DNA from: an uncultured Clostridia bacterium
GTDB lineage: Bacteria; Bacillota; Clostridia; Christensenellales; UBA1242
Direction of reading: 5' to 3'
DNA length: 37,975 bases
Assembly: GCA_944348085.1 (NCBI GenBank)
Contig: CALVMU010000013.1
Span: 1-37,975, forward strand
Numbering within the stretch: position 1 is the stretch's first letter; every line of letters begins with the position of its first letter. The notes beneath the pieces were generated by a model. It was not told where the DNA came from. It saw only the letters and a list, made by a program, of their open reading frames with translations, and made no database searches. Positions 15,609 to 25,790 of the stretch are shown piece after piece. Both the position numbers and the translations under genes were made by a program.

Positions 15609-18086
15609 TTAAGCCAAATTGTATTTATTTATTGAGAAAAATTGTTTTTTGATGATTTGATTGCCTGGTGCAAGTCGGTCTGAATAAGGAATTTTTTTGC
15701 TTTCAAGCGCCAAAATTTTAAGTCCAAAATCAACTGCAACAGTTGCTCCTCCACTTTCACCGCAAGCAAAGCAAACCTCTTTCGAGCCGCCTGTCAAAGC
15801 AAAATATTTCAACCCTTTTCGATATCTAGAGCCAATTTGGAAGAGCGACGACTTAATCTTTTTGATAAATCCTTTATCGGTAACCGCAACAATGCCGTCA
15901 AAATCCATTTGACCTGCAAAGACAACTTTATCACCTTCGTCAAGATTGATACCTTTGACGCCTGCTGAAATTCTGCCTTGCAAAGGCACTTCGTCACTTG
16001 AGAAAGCAAGGCTCATGCCTAAAGAGGAAAGCATCAAAATTGGCTTATCGGTCACATATTCAACATTAATAAGCTTGTCGCCATCATTGACCTTTACAAC
16101 TTGGTAGAAGGATTTTGAAACCACAAGGTCGCTGGCGCTTGACTTTTTCACCATGCCTTCAGCCGTCATAAAGAGCACTGCGCCTTCTTTCTTTGCCGTC
16201 AAAATTTTGACAGGTTTTTCATCTTGCGACACATTTTTGTCAATTTGGCTGAGCGCAACACCTTTATCGCGCCACTTGCATTCTTTTATGTCGCCAGCAA
16301 GCACTTTAACACAATTGCCTTTGTCAGTGATGATAAAAATTTGCTCTTTTGCATCAACCTTTATCACTTGGCTGTGAACATCTGTGATTGTTGAGTTGTC
16401 GGAAAGCGACTTCTGGCTCATAGAATAGTTGCGAGGTGAAATGCGTTTAATTGTGTTTCCTGCAGAAATTGCAACAACAACTTCACCGCCCTCTATTTCA
16501 TTTGGATCCTTTGCCTCTTCAACAACAACTTGTCCGTCTTTTAAGATTCTCGAGCGTCTCTTGTTGCCATAAGAGCGTTTGATCTCCAAAATTTCTTTCT
16601 TGACAACATCAAATTGTGCCCTCTTTGAAGCAAGAATGCGCTCATATTCAGCAATCTTTGCTTTAAGCTCTTTGAGTTCTTCTTCAAGTTTGTTAACTTC
16701 AAGGTTAACAAGTCTTGCAAGACGCATGTCAAGAATAGCCTGAGCTTGGCGCTCTGACAGATTAAATCTATCGCGCAATCTTTGCTTAGCCTCGCTTGTT
16801 GTGGCTGACTTTTTGATTATTTTGATGACTTCGTCAATGTTTTTGATGGCAATCAAAAGTCCTTCAACAATGTGAGCGCGCTCTTTTGCCATGTTGAGAT
16901 CATATTTTGTTCTGCGCACAATGATTTCGCGCTGATAGTTTGCATAGTATGAGATAATCTCCAACAGCCCCATAAGTTTTGGTTTTCCACCAGCAATTGC
17001 AACCATATTGATTGCATAAGACACTTGAAGATTGGTTGATTTATAAAGATATTCCAAAATTTTCTTGACATCAGCATCTTTTTTAAGACGAATAACTGCC
17101 CTCATGCCAGTTCGGTCAGATTCATCTCGAATTTCGCTGATTGAAGCAAGCTTGTCTTTGTTTTGCTCTTTGAGTTCGGCAATTTTTTGAAGCAAAAGCG
17201 CCTTGTTGACTTGATATGGCAGTTCTGTGATGACAAGTGTGATTTTGTCGCCTTGTTTTTCAACCTCCACTTTCGAGCGAATAAGAATTTTGCCTTTTCC
17301 AGTTCGATAAGCCTGCTCAAGTCCGCCGTCATCAATGATCTGTCCACCAGTTGGAAAGTCTGGCGCTTTGATAATCTTCATCATTTGTTCCAGCTTGATG
17401 GAAGGGCTGTCAATGTATGCAACCACGCCATCAATCACCTCAGCCAAGTTGTGAGGCGGAATGTTTGTTGCCACACCAACCGCAATACCAGAAGCTCCAT
17501 TGACCAAAAGGTTTGGAAAACGCCCTGGCATCATGTCCGGTTCTTTCAAAGTGTCGTCAAAGTTCAAACTCCACCTGACAGTATCTTTTTCAAGGTCTTT
17601 CATAAGCTCCATAGCAAGCGGAGTAAGTCTTGCCTCAGTGTAACGCATAGCCGCAGGACTGTCACCGTCGATTGAACCAAAGTTTCCATGACCGTCAACA
17701 AGTGGCGCGCGCAAAATATAATCTTGCGCCATACGAGTCATGGCATCATAGACAGAGCTGTCGCCATGCGGATGATATTTACCAAGACAGTCACCAACAA
17801 TTCTTGCGCTCTTTCGGTATGGTTTGTCTGGAGTTATGCCAAGCTCAAGCATAGAATAGAGAATTCTGCGCTGAACAGGTTTAAGTCCGTCTTCAACACG
17901 AGGAAGTGCTCTATCCATAACAACTGTTTCGGTATATGGAATCATTGATTCATGCAAAACCTCATCTATGCTTTTATAGATGATTCCCTTTTCGCCCTCA
18001 CCGCCGTCAGAACCATTGTTATCCATTTCCCAATGGTCGATTGGCTCTCCAATATTCATTTTTTCTTGCTCAAAATTATCTTGCAT
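15609..18086 (-). CDS. Type IIA DNA topoisomerase subunit A (GyrA/ParC)
   Basis: The 825-aa protein is the DNA breakage-reunion subunit. After a roughly 45-residue acidic N-terminal extension, the winged-helix region contains the quinolone-determining segment [11 protein letters not shown] (S110, D114: the sensitive-type residues) and the active-site tyrosine Y149 in [11 protein letters not shown] coiled-coil and then a beta-pinwheel C-terminal domain (about residue 545 onward) follow. I find no GyrA box (QRRGGxG-type) in the first pinwheel blade, which argues for topoisomerase IV or a second gyrase-like enzyme. The catalytic core is close to GyrA. GAGGG lies 4 nt before the ATG. It follows the B-subunit gene by 68 nt in the same operon. 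Confidence 0.93.
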   Translation of the reverse strand: MQDNFEQEKMNIGEPIDHWEMDNNGSDGGEGEKGIIYKSIDEVLHESMIPYTETVVMDRALPRVEDGLKPVQRRILYSMLELGITPDKPYRKSARIVGDCLGKYHPHGDSSVYDAMTRMAQDYILRAPLVDGHGNFGSIDGDSPAAMRYTEARLTPLAMELMKDLEKDTVRWSLNFDDTLKEPDMMPGRFPNLLVNGASGIAVGVATNIPPHNLAEVIDGVVAYIDSPSIKLEQMMKIIKAPDFPTGGQIIDDGGLEQAYRTGKGKILIRSKVEVEKQGDKITLVITELPYQVNKALLLQKIAELKEQNKDKLASISEIRDESDRTGMRAVIRLKKDADVKKILEYLYKSTNLQVSYAINMVAIAGGKPKLMGLLEIISYYANYQREIIVRRTKYDLNMAKERAHIVEGLLIAIKNIDEVIKIIKKSATTSEAKQRLRDRFNLSERQAQAILDMRLARLVNLEVNKLEEELKELKAKIAEYERILASKRAQFDVVKKEILEIKRSYGNKRRSRILKDGQVVVEEAKDPNEIEGGEVVVAISAGNTIKRISPRNYSMSQKSLSDNSTITDVHSQVIKVDAKEQIFIITDKGNCVKVLAGDIKECKWRDKGVALSQIDKNVSQDEKPVKILTAKKEGAVLFMTAEGMVKKSSASDLVVSKSFYQVVKVNDGDKLINVEYVTDKPILMLSSLGMSLAFSSDEVPLQGRISAGVKGINLDEGDKVVFAGQMDFDGIVAVTDKGFIKKIKSSLFQIGSRYRKGLKYFALTGGSKEVCFACGESGGATVAVDFGLKILALESKKIPYSDRLAPGNQIIKKQFFSINKYNLA

Positions 18087-18154
18087 TTTGCCCTCTTTGT
18101 TTGTAAAATTTTTGCGTTTGTTTTTGTTTTAATCTAAAAAATTTTCATATTTTA

Positions 18155-20128
18155 TCAATTTGAAGCAGTTTTTGCGCCAACTTTGCTATAATTTTTGAAA
18201 AATTCGTCTTCTTTATCAAAGTTTGCGTGTTCGTTGATATAGTTCTTTCTCGCTTCGATATCGTCACCCATAAGAGTGGTGACAAGTCTTTCAGCTTCAG
18301 TTGCGTCATCAATGCTAACTTGAATCATAGTGCGCTTTTCTGGATCCATAGTTGTCTCCCAAAGCTGATCAGGATTCATCTCACCAAGACCTTTATAGCG
18401 TTGCAGGCTGTAATTTCGTCCAGCCCTTGCAATTGCCTCTGGAAGCTCAGCGTCAGAGTAAACATACTCAGTGTAATCCTTTTTGTAGACCTTATAAAGC
18501 GGAGGAAGACCGATATATACATGTCCGTCAGTGATAAGCTCTCTCATATATCTATAGAAGAAAGTGAGCAAAATGGCTCTGATATGCGCACCGTCTTGGT
18601 CTGCATCGGACAGGATTATAACCTTGTTGTAACGAAGGCTTGTTAGGTCAAAGTCTTCACCAATTCCAGTGTTAAGCGCCGAAATGATTGTCCTTATCTC
18701 TTCATTTGCAAGCACCTGGTCAATGCGCTTCTTCTCAGCGTTTAAAGGTTTGCCTCGAAGTGGAAGAATTGCTTGAAAGCGCCTATCTCTGCCTTGCTTT
18801 GCGCTGCCGCCCGCAGAATCCCCCTCAACAATAAACAGCTCTGATTTTTCTCGGTCACGAGAAGTGGATGCTGCAAGCTTGCCCACCAAATTAAAGTTTT
18901 CGGCAGAGTTTTTTGCGCGTGTCAGCTCTTTGGCTTTTTTGGCAGCTTCACGAACTTTTGCTGCACCTTTAGCTTTGTTTACAATAATTTCTGCAGTGGT
19001 TGTATTTTTCTTTTCCGCAAAATATGCGCTCAAATTTTTGATAGTCAAACTTTCAACAAGCGTTTTTGCTTCTGGATTGCCAAGTTTGGTTTTGGTCTGC
19101 CCTTCAAATTGAACATTGTTCATTTTGACATTCAAAACAACAGTCAACCCTTCTCTGAAATCTTCACCCAAAAGATTTTGCTCTTTTTCTTTAAGATAGT
19201 TGTTTGAACGCGCCCAATCGTTCATAACCTTTGTAAAAGCGCTCTTAAAGCCTGTCTCATGTGTTCCGCCTTCAATGGTTGGAATGTTGTTGACAAATGA
19301 GAAACTGTTTTCTGTGTATGAATCGGTATAGATTAAAGCAACTTCAAGGTCAAAATTTTCCTCTTCTGCATGAAAATATACAGGCTTTGCAAAAAGTTTG
19401 CTTTTCCCTTCAACAAGATAGGAAGCAAAATCAGAAATTCCGCCTTCATAATGATAAATCTCACCCTCGCCTGTTCGGTCGTCAACAAGCACGATCTTAA
19501 GACCTTTGTTTAAGAAAGCAAGTTCTCTTGCGCGCGAGCAAACATTTTCAAAATTGAAAGTCACATTTCCAAACATCTCTTTGTCAGGCAAAAATGTGAC
19601 CTTTGTGCCCTGCTTGTCAGTTTTGCCAACGCATTTCAAAGGTTCTTTTGCAATTCCGCTGTGCATCTTGCCATTTTCGTCACGATAAGAATGGAAGCCA
19701 ACAAAATATTCCTTTCCACCTTTGTAAACGGTGACATTACACCATGAAGAAAGAGCGTTTGTAACCGAAGCACCAACGCCATGAAGACCGCCAGAAAATT
19801 TATAGTTTGAATTGTTGAACTTTCCACCAGCATGCAAAGTTGTGTAAACAACCTCAACACCCGATTTGTGAAGCGTCGGATGCATGTCCACCGGAATGCC
19901 TCGACCATTGTCTTCAACAGTTGCCGAGCCGTCTTTGTTTATTGTGATTTTGATGGTGTCGCCATAGCCGTTTGAAATTTCGTCAATCGCATTGTCAACA
20001 ATTTCCCACAAAAGATGATGAAAACCTTTTGAACCTGTTGTGCCGATATACATGCCCGGTCTCAATCTGACCGCGTCAAGCCCTTCAAGCACAACGATGT
20101 CTTTTGAATCATAGTTATTGCCTGCCAT
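18155..20128 (-). CDS. Type IIA DNA topoisomerase subunit B (GyrB/ParE)
   Basis: The 657-aa ATPase subunit starts with a GHKL fold: EIVDNAIDE (Mg-binding Asn), VEDNGRGIP, and the ATP lid GGLHGVGAS. A transducer domain follows, then the TOPRIM domain with EGDSAGGSAK and DADQDGAHI, and the C-terminal PLRGKPLN and KGLGEMNP elements. It supplies ATP-driven strand passage to the A subunit. Length lies between GyrB and ParE, and NKDGS...VEDNGRGIP is somewhat ParE-like; subtype cannot be fixed by eye. AAGGAG lies 5 nt before the ATG. The gene heads a B-A operon and is divergent from murG. Confidence 0.94.
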   Translation of the reverse strand: MAGNNYDSKDIVVLEGLDAVRLRPGMYIGTTGSKGFHHLLWEIVDNAIDEISNGYGDTIKITINKDGSATVEDNGRGIPVDMHPTLHKSGVEVVYTTLHAGGKFNNSNYKFSGGLHGVGASVTNALSSWCNVTVYKGGKEYFVGFHSYRDENGKMHSGIAKEPLKCVGKTDKQGTKVTFLPDKEMFGNVTFNFENVCSRARELAFLNKGLKIVLVDDRTGEGEIYHYEGGISDFASYLVEGKSKLFAKPVYFHAEEENFDLEVALIYTDSYTENSFSFVNNIPTIEGGTHETGFKSAFTKVMNDWARSNNYLKEKEQNLLGEDFREGLTVVLNVKMNNVQFEGQTKTKLGNPEAKTLVESLTIKNLSAYFAEKKNTTTAEIIVNKAKGAAKVREAAKKAKELTRAKNSAENFNLVGKLAASTSRDREKSELFIVEGDSAGGSAKQGRDRRFQAILPLRGKPLNAEKKRIDQVLANEEIRTIISALNTGIGEDFDLTSLRYNKVIILSDADQDGAHIRAILLTFFYRYMRELITDGHVYIGLPPLYKVYKKDYTEYVYSDAELPEAIARAGRNYSLQRYKGLGEMNPDQLWETTMDPEKRTMIQVSIDDATEAERLVTTLMGDDIEARKNYINEHANFDKEDEFFKNYSKVGAKTASN

Positions 20129-20413
20129 TATATCTCCTTAAAAACTTTTCTTTAGATTATTATATCATAATCGAAATTTTTAAACAAATTTTTTGATAAA
20201 TTTTTCATAGCAAATTGCCTCTTTGCTTTAAAAAGTTTGTGTATAACGAAAAATTCCCAAAATGGTTTCTGAATAAAAATTTGCAAAATTGCATATTTAT
20301 GCATTTTAACAAATAAAAATGCAAAAAGTCGGCGCTATAATTTGACAAATTTTAGCCAAACTAAATCTAGTGCAAAAATTTTGGCAGAAACATATATACA
20401 ATAAGGAGATTTT
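20129..20413. promoter_or_regulatory. Divergent intergenic region between topoisomerase B and murG
   Basis: This 285-nt AT-rich stretch should hold the promoters of both operons. On plus, TATAAT (20336-20341) and TTGACA (20342-20347) occur next to each other, but neither has a well-spaced partner, so no single promoter can be assigned. An inverted repeat TGCATA-TT-TATGCA lies near 20290-20303. Confidence 0.45.
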
Positions 20414-21460
20414 ATGAAGACAATTGTTTTGACTGGTGGCGGAACTGCTGGACACATTTATCCTCTTCTTGCAGTAAAAGAGAGGATTGAAAAGGACTAT
20501 CAGTTTGCCTTTATTGGTGGCGAAGGCATGGAAAAAGAGATAATAAAAAAGGAAGGAATAAAATATTATCAAATTCCGACTGTAAAACTTGAGCGCAAAC
20601 TGACACTTAAAAATTTGCTTATTCCCTTCAAACTTTTGGGTGCCGTTGCTAAGGCAAAAAAATATTTAAAACAAATCAAGCCTGCCCTTATTTTTTCAAA
20701 AGGCGGTTTTGTCGCTGTGCCTGTTGCAATTGCTGGCGCAAGCTTGGGCATTCCTGTCATAAGTCACGAAAGCGACCTTTCTTTTGGGCTTGCAAACAAG
20801 ATTATTCTAAAGAAATGCGACCTTATGTGCACCACTTTTGCACAGACTGCCAAGGGCAGAGAAAAATGCCTATTTACTGGTCAACCGATCAGAAAAAAAG
20901 TGCTTTCAGGCGACAAAAACAAAATTTTAAAACTTGCAAAATTTGACCAGTCAAAGCCAAATCTTTTGGTGGTTGGAGGCTCGCTTGGCGCCAATTTTAT
21001 CAATGAAAAAGTCTGGAACAATATCGCCAAATTGACAGAAAAATTCAATGTTGTGCATATTGCTGGCAAACAGGCAAAAAATAATCATCATACTGGCAAA
21101 AACTATCTTCAAGTTGACTACGCAGAAAACATGGGCGACTATATAGCCTTTGCCGATGTGGTGCTTTCGCGCGCTGGCTCTGGCGCAATAAACGAATTTT
21201 TGGCTTGCAAAAAACCGATGTTTTTGATTCCGCTTTCAAAAAAATGTTCTCGCGGAGACCAAATTGAAAACGCCAAACTCTTTAAAGAACTTGGACTTTG
21301 CGATATGCTTGAAGAGGAAGATTGCAATGACGCGGAATTTGTAAAAAGACTTGAAAAAACATATCAAAACCGCGAAAAAATCAAAGAGAACATGCAAAAA
21401 GTGCAACCATTTGATGCTTGTGAAAAAATTGCAAAGTTGATAAAAAAGCTTGCAAAATAA
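20414..21460 (+). CDS. murG: MurG, lipid II synthase (GlcNAc transferase)
   Basis: This 348-aa GT-B glycosyltransferase adds GlcNAc from UDP-GlcNAc to lipid I to form lipid II at the inner face of the membrane. The N-terminal glycine loop GGGTAGHIYP (residues 8-17), HESD near 117, the second loop VVGGSLGANFIN, and the donor-site motif SRAGSGAINE in the C-terminal domain are all present. AAGGAG lies 5 nt before the ATG. Unlike the usual dcw cluster, it stands alone here between the topoisomerase operon and a surface-protein gene. Confidence 0.96.
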   Translation: MKTIVLTGGGTAGHIYPLLAVKERIEKDYQFAFIGGEGMEKEIIKKEGIKYYQIPTVKLERKLTLKNLLIPFKLLGAVAKAKKYLKQIKPALIFSKGGFVAVPVAIAGASLGIPVISHESDLSFGLANKIILKKCDLMCTTFAQTAKGREKCLFTGQPIRKKVLSGDKNKILKLAKFDQSKPNLLVVGGSLGANFINEKVWNNIAKLTEKFNVVHIAGKQAKNNHHTGKNYLQVDYAENMGDYIAFADVVLSRAGSGAINEFLACKKPMFLIPLSKKCSRGDQIENAKLFKELGLCDMLEEEDCNDAEFVKRLEKTYQNREKIKENMQKVQPFDACEKIAKLIKKLAK

Positions 21461-21466
21461 AGATGT

Positions 21467-21493
21467 AAAAAAGCACCCCAAGGTGCTTTTTTT
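21467..21493. terminator. Bidirectional terminator (murG / GLUG protein)
   Basis: AAGCACC pairs with GGTGCTT around CCAA, flanked by A6 and T7. It ends both the murG transcript and the convergent surface-protein gene. Confidence 0.9.
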
Positions 21494-21504
21494 GGTTAGC
21501 AATC

Positions 21505-24111
21505 TTATGCCACCCACTCAGTCCACTTAGAGCTTGCCATAATCTCATTTGTGATATCTCCTGTCCAGAACTGACCTGCCAAAGACAACCCTTTTGGGAT
21601 AGGACAGCTGTTGGGATTAAGCCATGCAAAGGCAGAAAAGTCTGTGCCATAACGATATTTCACCACGCCAGCAATCCACAAGCAATTTGTAAATGTTCCG
21701 CTATTAATCCCATAAGGCGACAGCGCCTCATTCACAATTGCATAGCAGTTTTGAATGGCTGTAGAAGAATTAGTGATACTTCCAACAAAGATGCCAACAT
21801 ATGACGAACCGCTTATCACGCCACCCTCAACTCCGCAATTGGTTATAATTGAGCTAGAAGCGCTCCCTACAACTCCGCCAACAACATTAGAATTTCCACT
21901 GACATTTCCAAAATTTAAACAATTTTGAATGGTGCCACCATATATCATCCCTACAACTCCGCCTACACCAACACTACCACTGACAGCGCCAGTGTTATAG
22001 CAATTGGTTATGGTTGCATTGCGGTGAACATACCCCACAACTCCTCCAACACAACCCTTATCTTCTGTAACAGAACCAGTGTTATAGCAATTGATAATGG
22101 TTGAATCAACATCAGCATACCCCACAACTCCTCCAACATCACCAGTACCACTAACAGAGCCAGTGTTATAGCAATTGGACACATCGCCATAAGTACGCCC
22201 CGCAACTCCGCCTATATAACTACTACCACTAACAGAGCCAGTGTTATAGCAGTTGATTAGGGTTGAAGTATTGCTTTGACTATACCCCGCAACTCCGCCT
22301 ACATACTCACCACTACTACTGACAGTGCCTGTGTTATAGCAGTTGGTTGCATTACCATACCCCGCAACTCCGCCAACATAACCACTACTGCCACTGACAG
22401 AGCCGGTGTTATAGCAATTGGTTATGGTTACATCACCATAAGCATACCCCACAACTCCGCCGATATATTGAGAACCTTGAATAAAAGAGTCAATCACTCC
22501 TACATTTTGTATTGTTGCCAATTGGGTTTCACTTTGACTCCACACATATCCAAACAAACCTTGATAAGAATAGCCATTGCCTGTGCCTTCTGGTGTGAAG
22601 ACAACTGAAACTGTGTAACCGCCTCCGTCATAATTGCCTGAAAAATATCTGGATGCAGATGTCCCATCTCGAGTATACCTTATCCCAATCGGCTGCCAGT
22701 AGTAGACTGATAAATCCAAGTCTTTTGTTTGTTTGAAAGTTATATCTGAGTAAAAATAGCTATCAAGTCCACTTGTAAACTTATTTGCAGAGCCACCAAA
22801 AACCTTGTCATTATAAATCGTCCATGACAAAAAAGCCAGGTCGGTTTCTGACTGGATAAGGTATGGGGCTTCCTCTGTGCCAGAGCCTGAAAGACTGTAA
22901 TTATCAAAATCAACATTAAGTTTTTCTTGAACTGCATCATCTGTCCAAAAAGCGCCAGACATAAAATTTAATGTTAAATCCATGTCTTCTTCTGGCATTG
23001 TGATATGTATGTGAGAACTTGTGCTGGAAGAATTTACTGCCGATGAATTGCTGGCGTTGGATCCTATAAATGAATAACCATCAACACACTCTATATCATA
23101 AACTTCAATAGAGTGACCAACTCCTATTGGTTGATAAAAATCATTAACATTTTGGGCAACAGTTTCGCCATCTACATCTAATGAAAAGGTGAAATACTGA
23201 CTTGCTTCATTATCTTTTCCGTCCAAAGTGTTGTTTATATCAAAGTAAAATGCTTGCGTATACCCTGGATACAAGGTTGCGCCTGGAGTGTAGGCATAGT
23301 CATTGACAAAATAGCCATCGGCATCAAGAACTTGAGTTCCTGTTTTGTTTTCGCCTGTCCAAAAACCTTCCAAAGCATAGCCATCACGCTCATAATCTGC
23401 AGGATTGACAGTGGTCTCTGCCGTTAGCCCGCCAGCAAGCTCATCTGCTACGCTTCCAGCAGAAACACGAACTGAGTTTCCGTTGATAAAATATTCATAC
23501 ACCAGCACAAGGTCATAAAGCATGTTGATGTCATAAGCGCCACTGCCCTCCACTGTTCCAAAATACGAATCACGGTCATTTGAACCAATCACTTTCCCAA
23601 ATTTAAAACTTGTGATGGTGCTGTTTATTCCGTAATCATAAGAATCTACCACATAAAAACCAGAAGAATTTTTTGGAGCAATTCTGCCTTGCCTTACATA
23701 AACATTTGGATTTGTAAAAATTTCTATCCTATATCGTGTATCATAGCCAGTGTTTGTTCCTTGATGCTCAGAACCTTCATGAGTTATACCATCTGGTAAA
23801 CAAACTGAGCCAGAAGGTGTATGAATATATTCTTCATCATCGTCTCCACCATTATAATTGGTTTCGCCAATAATTGAGGCATCTGTAAACAAATATCTAT
23901 AGCATAAATAAACATAATGATCTATCGGCGAGTAGACTTCTCCCCCTTCTGAACCGTTTGAATAAGGAGTGAATTTTGTGTAAGAATGACCGGTCCAATC
24001 AATAGCTGCTTCTGCATCTTTTTCAAAAGGAATAAAAGTTATGCTTAAAGCTGTAAGCAACAGGGAAATAATAGAAACCAAAATCAAAACAAAATTCTTT
24101 TTCGTTGTCAC
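21505..24111 (-). CDS. Secreted GLUG-repeat surface protein
   Basis: The 868-aa protein starts with GTG, preceded at 5 nt by GGGAGGAG, and a signal peptide (residues about 5-35, with an AEA-type cleavage site). A unique N-terminal region follows. A probable Listeria-Bacteroides (Flg_new) repeat lies around 240-285 (DGYALEGFWTGENKTG). A typical GSGTEEAPYLI entry and a beta-helix with about nine GLUG-type repeats follow (about residues 545-775), each of the form NCYNTGSVSG plus GGVAGY. GLUG domains occur in large secreted adhesins and proteases of gut Bacillota. There is no LPXTG signal, cell-wall-binding repeat or C-terminal membrane helix, so it may be released or held noncovalently. Confidence 0.88.
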   Translation of the reverse strand: MTTKKNFVLILVSIISLLLTALSITFIPFEKDAEAAIDWTGHSYTKFTPYSNGSEGGEVYSPIDHYVYLCYRYLFTDASIIGETNYNGGDDDEEYIHTPSGSVCLPDGITHEGSEHQGTNTGYDTRYRIEIFTNPNVYVRQGRIAPKNSSGFYVVDSYDYGINSTITSFKFGKVIGSNDRDSYFGTVEGSGAYDINMLYDLVLVYEYFINGNSVRVSAGSVADELAGGLTAETTVNPADYERDGYALEGFWTGENKTGTQVLDADGYFVNDYAYTPGATLYPGYTQAFYFDINNTLDGKDNEASQYFTFSLDVDGETVAQNVNDFYQPIGVGHSIEVYDIECVDGYSFIGSNASNSSAVNSSSTSSHIHITMPEEDMDLTLNFMSGAFWTDDAVQEKLNVDFDNYSLSGSGTEEAPYLIQSETDLAFLSWTIYNDKVFGGSANKFTSGLDSYFYSDITFKQTKDLDLSVYYWQPIGIRYTRDGTSASRYFSGNYDGGGYTVSVVFTPEGTGNGYSYQGLFGYVWSQSETQLATIQNVGVIDSFIQGSQYIGGVVGYAYGDVTITNCYNTGSVSGSSGYVGGVAGYGNATNCYNTGTVSSSGEYVGGVAGYSQSNTSTLINCYNTGSVSGSSYIGGVAGRTYGDVSNCYNTGSVSGTGDVGGVVGYADVDSTIINCYNTGSVTEDKGCVGGVVGYVHRNATITNCYNTGAVSGSVGVGGVVGMIYGGTIQNCLNFGNVSGNSNVVGGVVGSASSSIITNCGVEGGVISGSSYVGIFVGSITNSSTAIQNCYAIVNEALSPYGINSGTFTNCLWIAGVVKYRYGTDFSAFAWLNPNSCPIPKGLSLAGQFWTGDITNEIMASSKWTEWVA
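21790..22480 (-). repeat. Tandem GLUG-coding repeats
   Basis: About nine imperfect repeats of roughly 60-80 bp encode the motif pair NCYNTGxVSG and xxGGVxGY. The DNA of neighbouring units is very similar, especially around the codons for CYNTGSV, so slippage or recombination could change repeat number. Confidence 0.85.
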
Positions 24112-24140
24112 TTTTTCTCCTCCCTTGTTTTCTAATTAAT

Positions 24141-24169
24141 ATTATACCCAAATACAACATTTTCTCCAA
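24141..24169 (-). promoter_or_regulatory. Probable promoter of the GLUG protein gene
   Basis: A perfect TATAAT (24141-24146) is preceded on the minus strand by a poor -35 (TTGGAG, 24164-24169) at 17 nt. The leader to the ribosome binding site is about 15 nt. The rest of 24170-24316 is AT-rich without a recognisable feature. Confidence 0.5.
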
Positions 24170-24316
24170 ATAATTTGACAAATTTCGCTCTTTTATTAAA
24201 AATTTTTAATTTAATTTATTTTGTTTAAATTCCTAATAAAAAAACGCCAAAACGCCATTTTTTTGCAGTTTTAACGCTTTTTAATGATTTTTTCACCATT
24301 TTTATGTCGATTTTTA

Positions 24317-25456
24317 TTAATTTTGTTTTAATTTTGGATAGCCATTACCTTCCAAATTGCGATTGAAGCAAATTGGATGACAGGCATTTAATATTTTTCT
24401 TTTAACATCATTTGGCGCTAGATTTGGGTTTTCTTCTAAAAGCAAAGCACAAAGTCCTGCCACCATCGGTGTCGCCACTGAAGTTCCACTAAGTTTGACA
24501 TAGTTGTTATTTGTTCCACAAGAGGTTATGTCCACGCTTGGCGCAACAAGGTCAGGTTTGAAGCGGTTAAATGATGGCCCCCGAGAAGAAAACGAAGCCA
24601 CTTCAAAAAACTTTTCATCAAAACTGTTTGTGTCAAGCCTGTTATCATCAAAGCCGCCAACCGTGATGATGCGGTTTGAAACTCCTGGACTTTTTATCGT
24701 CTGATATTCTGGTCCGCTGTTGCCAGCCGCCGCCACCACAACAACCCCCTCTTTCCAAAGCGCTTCGGCTCCGCTCATGATTGGATCGTTATAGCCAAGA
24801 GGCTCAGAGCCAAAACTCATGCAAACAACTTTTATGTTTTCTTTTTCGTGATTGTCATAAACCCACTGCATTGCCTCCAAAATTTTGTCAGCCCCAGCTT
24901 CACCTTTTGACGAAAGCGCTTTAAGAGCAATAATTCCTGCTTTTGGTGCAACACCCGCATATTTTCCGCCAGAGCAAACTCCACTGCCAGCGCATACCCC
25001 AGTCACAAATGTGCCATGCCCATTGTCGTCATAACACTTTTCTTTGCCGTGAACAAAATCTTTAAACGCTTTTATTCTTTTTTCGCCAAGGCAAAAATCA
25101 ACATGGTTTGCAAGCCCTGTGTCGATAAAGGCAACATTGACGCCTTTGCCTGACAGAGAACTGCCTTCAACATTCAAAATCTTTTTGGCGACATTCATCA
25201 TGGCAGAGGCGGTGCAAACAGAATAAATTTTGCCCACTTGCGTCAAATTGCTTAGCCATGAAATTTCTCCTCCGCTCAAAGAGAGCACATAGCAACTGAT
25301 AAAAGGATAGGATTTTTTTATTTCAATGTTTTTATGTAGCAAAATTTTTTGCAGCCTTTCATAGTCATAAGCTTTGACTATGCAATCAACTTTTCTTTGC
25401 CAGCCAAGCGCTCTTGCAAGAGCAAGCAATGAGCTGTCTATCTTTTGTCTGTTCAT
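24317..25456 (-). CDS. S8 family subtilisin-like serine protease (AprX-like)
   Basis: The 379-aa subtilase has all catalytic elements: D112 in AFIDTGL, H147 in NGHGTFV, oxyanion N246 in AAAGNSGP, and S326 in SGTSVATP. Residues 1-90 look like a short propeptide or inhibitor-like domain. There is no signal peptide or membrane anchor, as in Bacillus AprX, so an intracellular or non-classically released protease is likely. Its ATG overlaps the stop of the upstream 86-aa gene by 4 nt, indicating translational coupling and a weak ribosome binding site of its own. The substrate is unknown; the adjacent surface protein is a possibility only. Confidence 0.92.
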   Translation of the reverse strand: MNRQKIDSSLLALARALGWQRKVDCIVKAYDYERLQKILLHKNIEIKKSYPFISCYVLSLSGGEISWLSNLTQVGKIYSVCTASAMMNVAKKILNVEGSSLSGKGVNVAFIDTGLANHVDFCLGEKRIKAFKDFVHGKEKCYDDNGHGTFVTGVCAGSGVCSGGKYAGVAPKAGIIALKALSSKGEAGADKILEAMQWVYDNHEKENIKVVCMSFGSEPLGYNDPIMSGAEALWKEGVVVVAAAGNSGPEYQTIKSPGVSNRIITVGGFDDNRLDTNSFDEKFFEVASFSSRGPSFNRFKPDLVAPSVDITSCGTNNNYVKLSGTSVATPMVAGLCALLLEENPNLAPNDVKRKILNACHPICFNRNLEGNGYPKLKQN

Positions 25457-25713
25457 CTAAGTCTGTTTAAAATCCTCTTTATATTTTCAAAATTTTCTTT
25501 TGGCATAGTCCCTTCAAGCGAATTAACCAGCCCTTCAAGCCTGTTAAAGTCAAAAGTTCCATTTGCCTTCTGAGAGGCGACCTCTTGCATAAGTGCTGAA
25601 AAAAGCTCGCTCTCTGAGCTGTTTTTATATCGATCATAAACCTGTTGCAAATTTTCTTCGGTCACTGCAGATTGGGTTTTTGATGAGCTATGATTAAAAT
25701 CCGATAATTTCAT
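25453..25713 (-). CDS. 86-aa hypothetical protein coupled to the S8 protease
   Basis: The family is not recognised. The protein is hydrophilic and helical, with a disordered Ser-rich N-terminus (FNHSSSKTQSA) and a helical region with LFSALMQEVASQK and LEGLVNSLEG. It has no signal peptide. GGGGTG lies 4-5 nt before the ATG. The stop overlaps the protease start (ATGA), so both are made together; an adaptor, chaperone or inhibitor of the protease is conceivable but unproven. It is divergent from the Q/N-rich gene. Confidence 0.7.
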   Translation of the reverse strand: MKLSDFNHSSSKTQSAVTEENLQQVYDRYKNSSESELFSALMQEVASQKANGTFDFNRLEGLVNSLEGTMPKENFENIKRILNRLR

Positions 25714-25790
25714 TTTTCACCCCTAGTTCAATATATGTGACTTCATTTAAAAAATTTAACAAAATTTTTGTGAAAAGAATATATAAAAAC

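Noticed and set aside
20336..20347. Single promoter made of adjacent TATAAT and TTGACA upstream of murG
   Set aside because: The boxes are in the wrong order and adjacent, so they cannot form one promoter; each lacks a partner at 15-19 nt.
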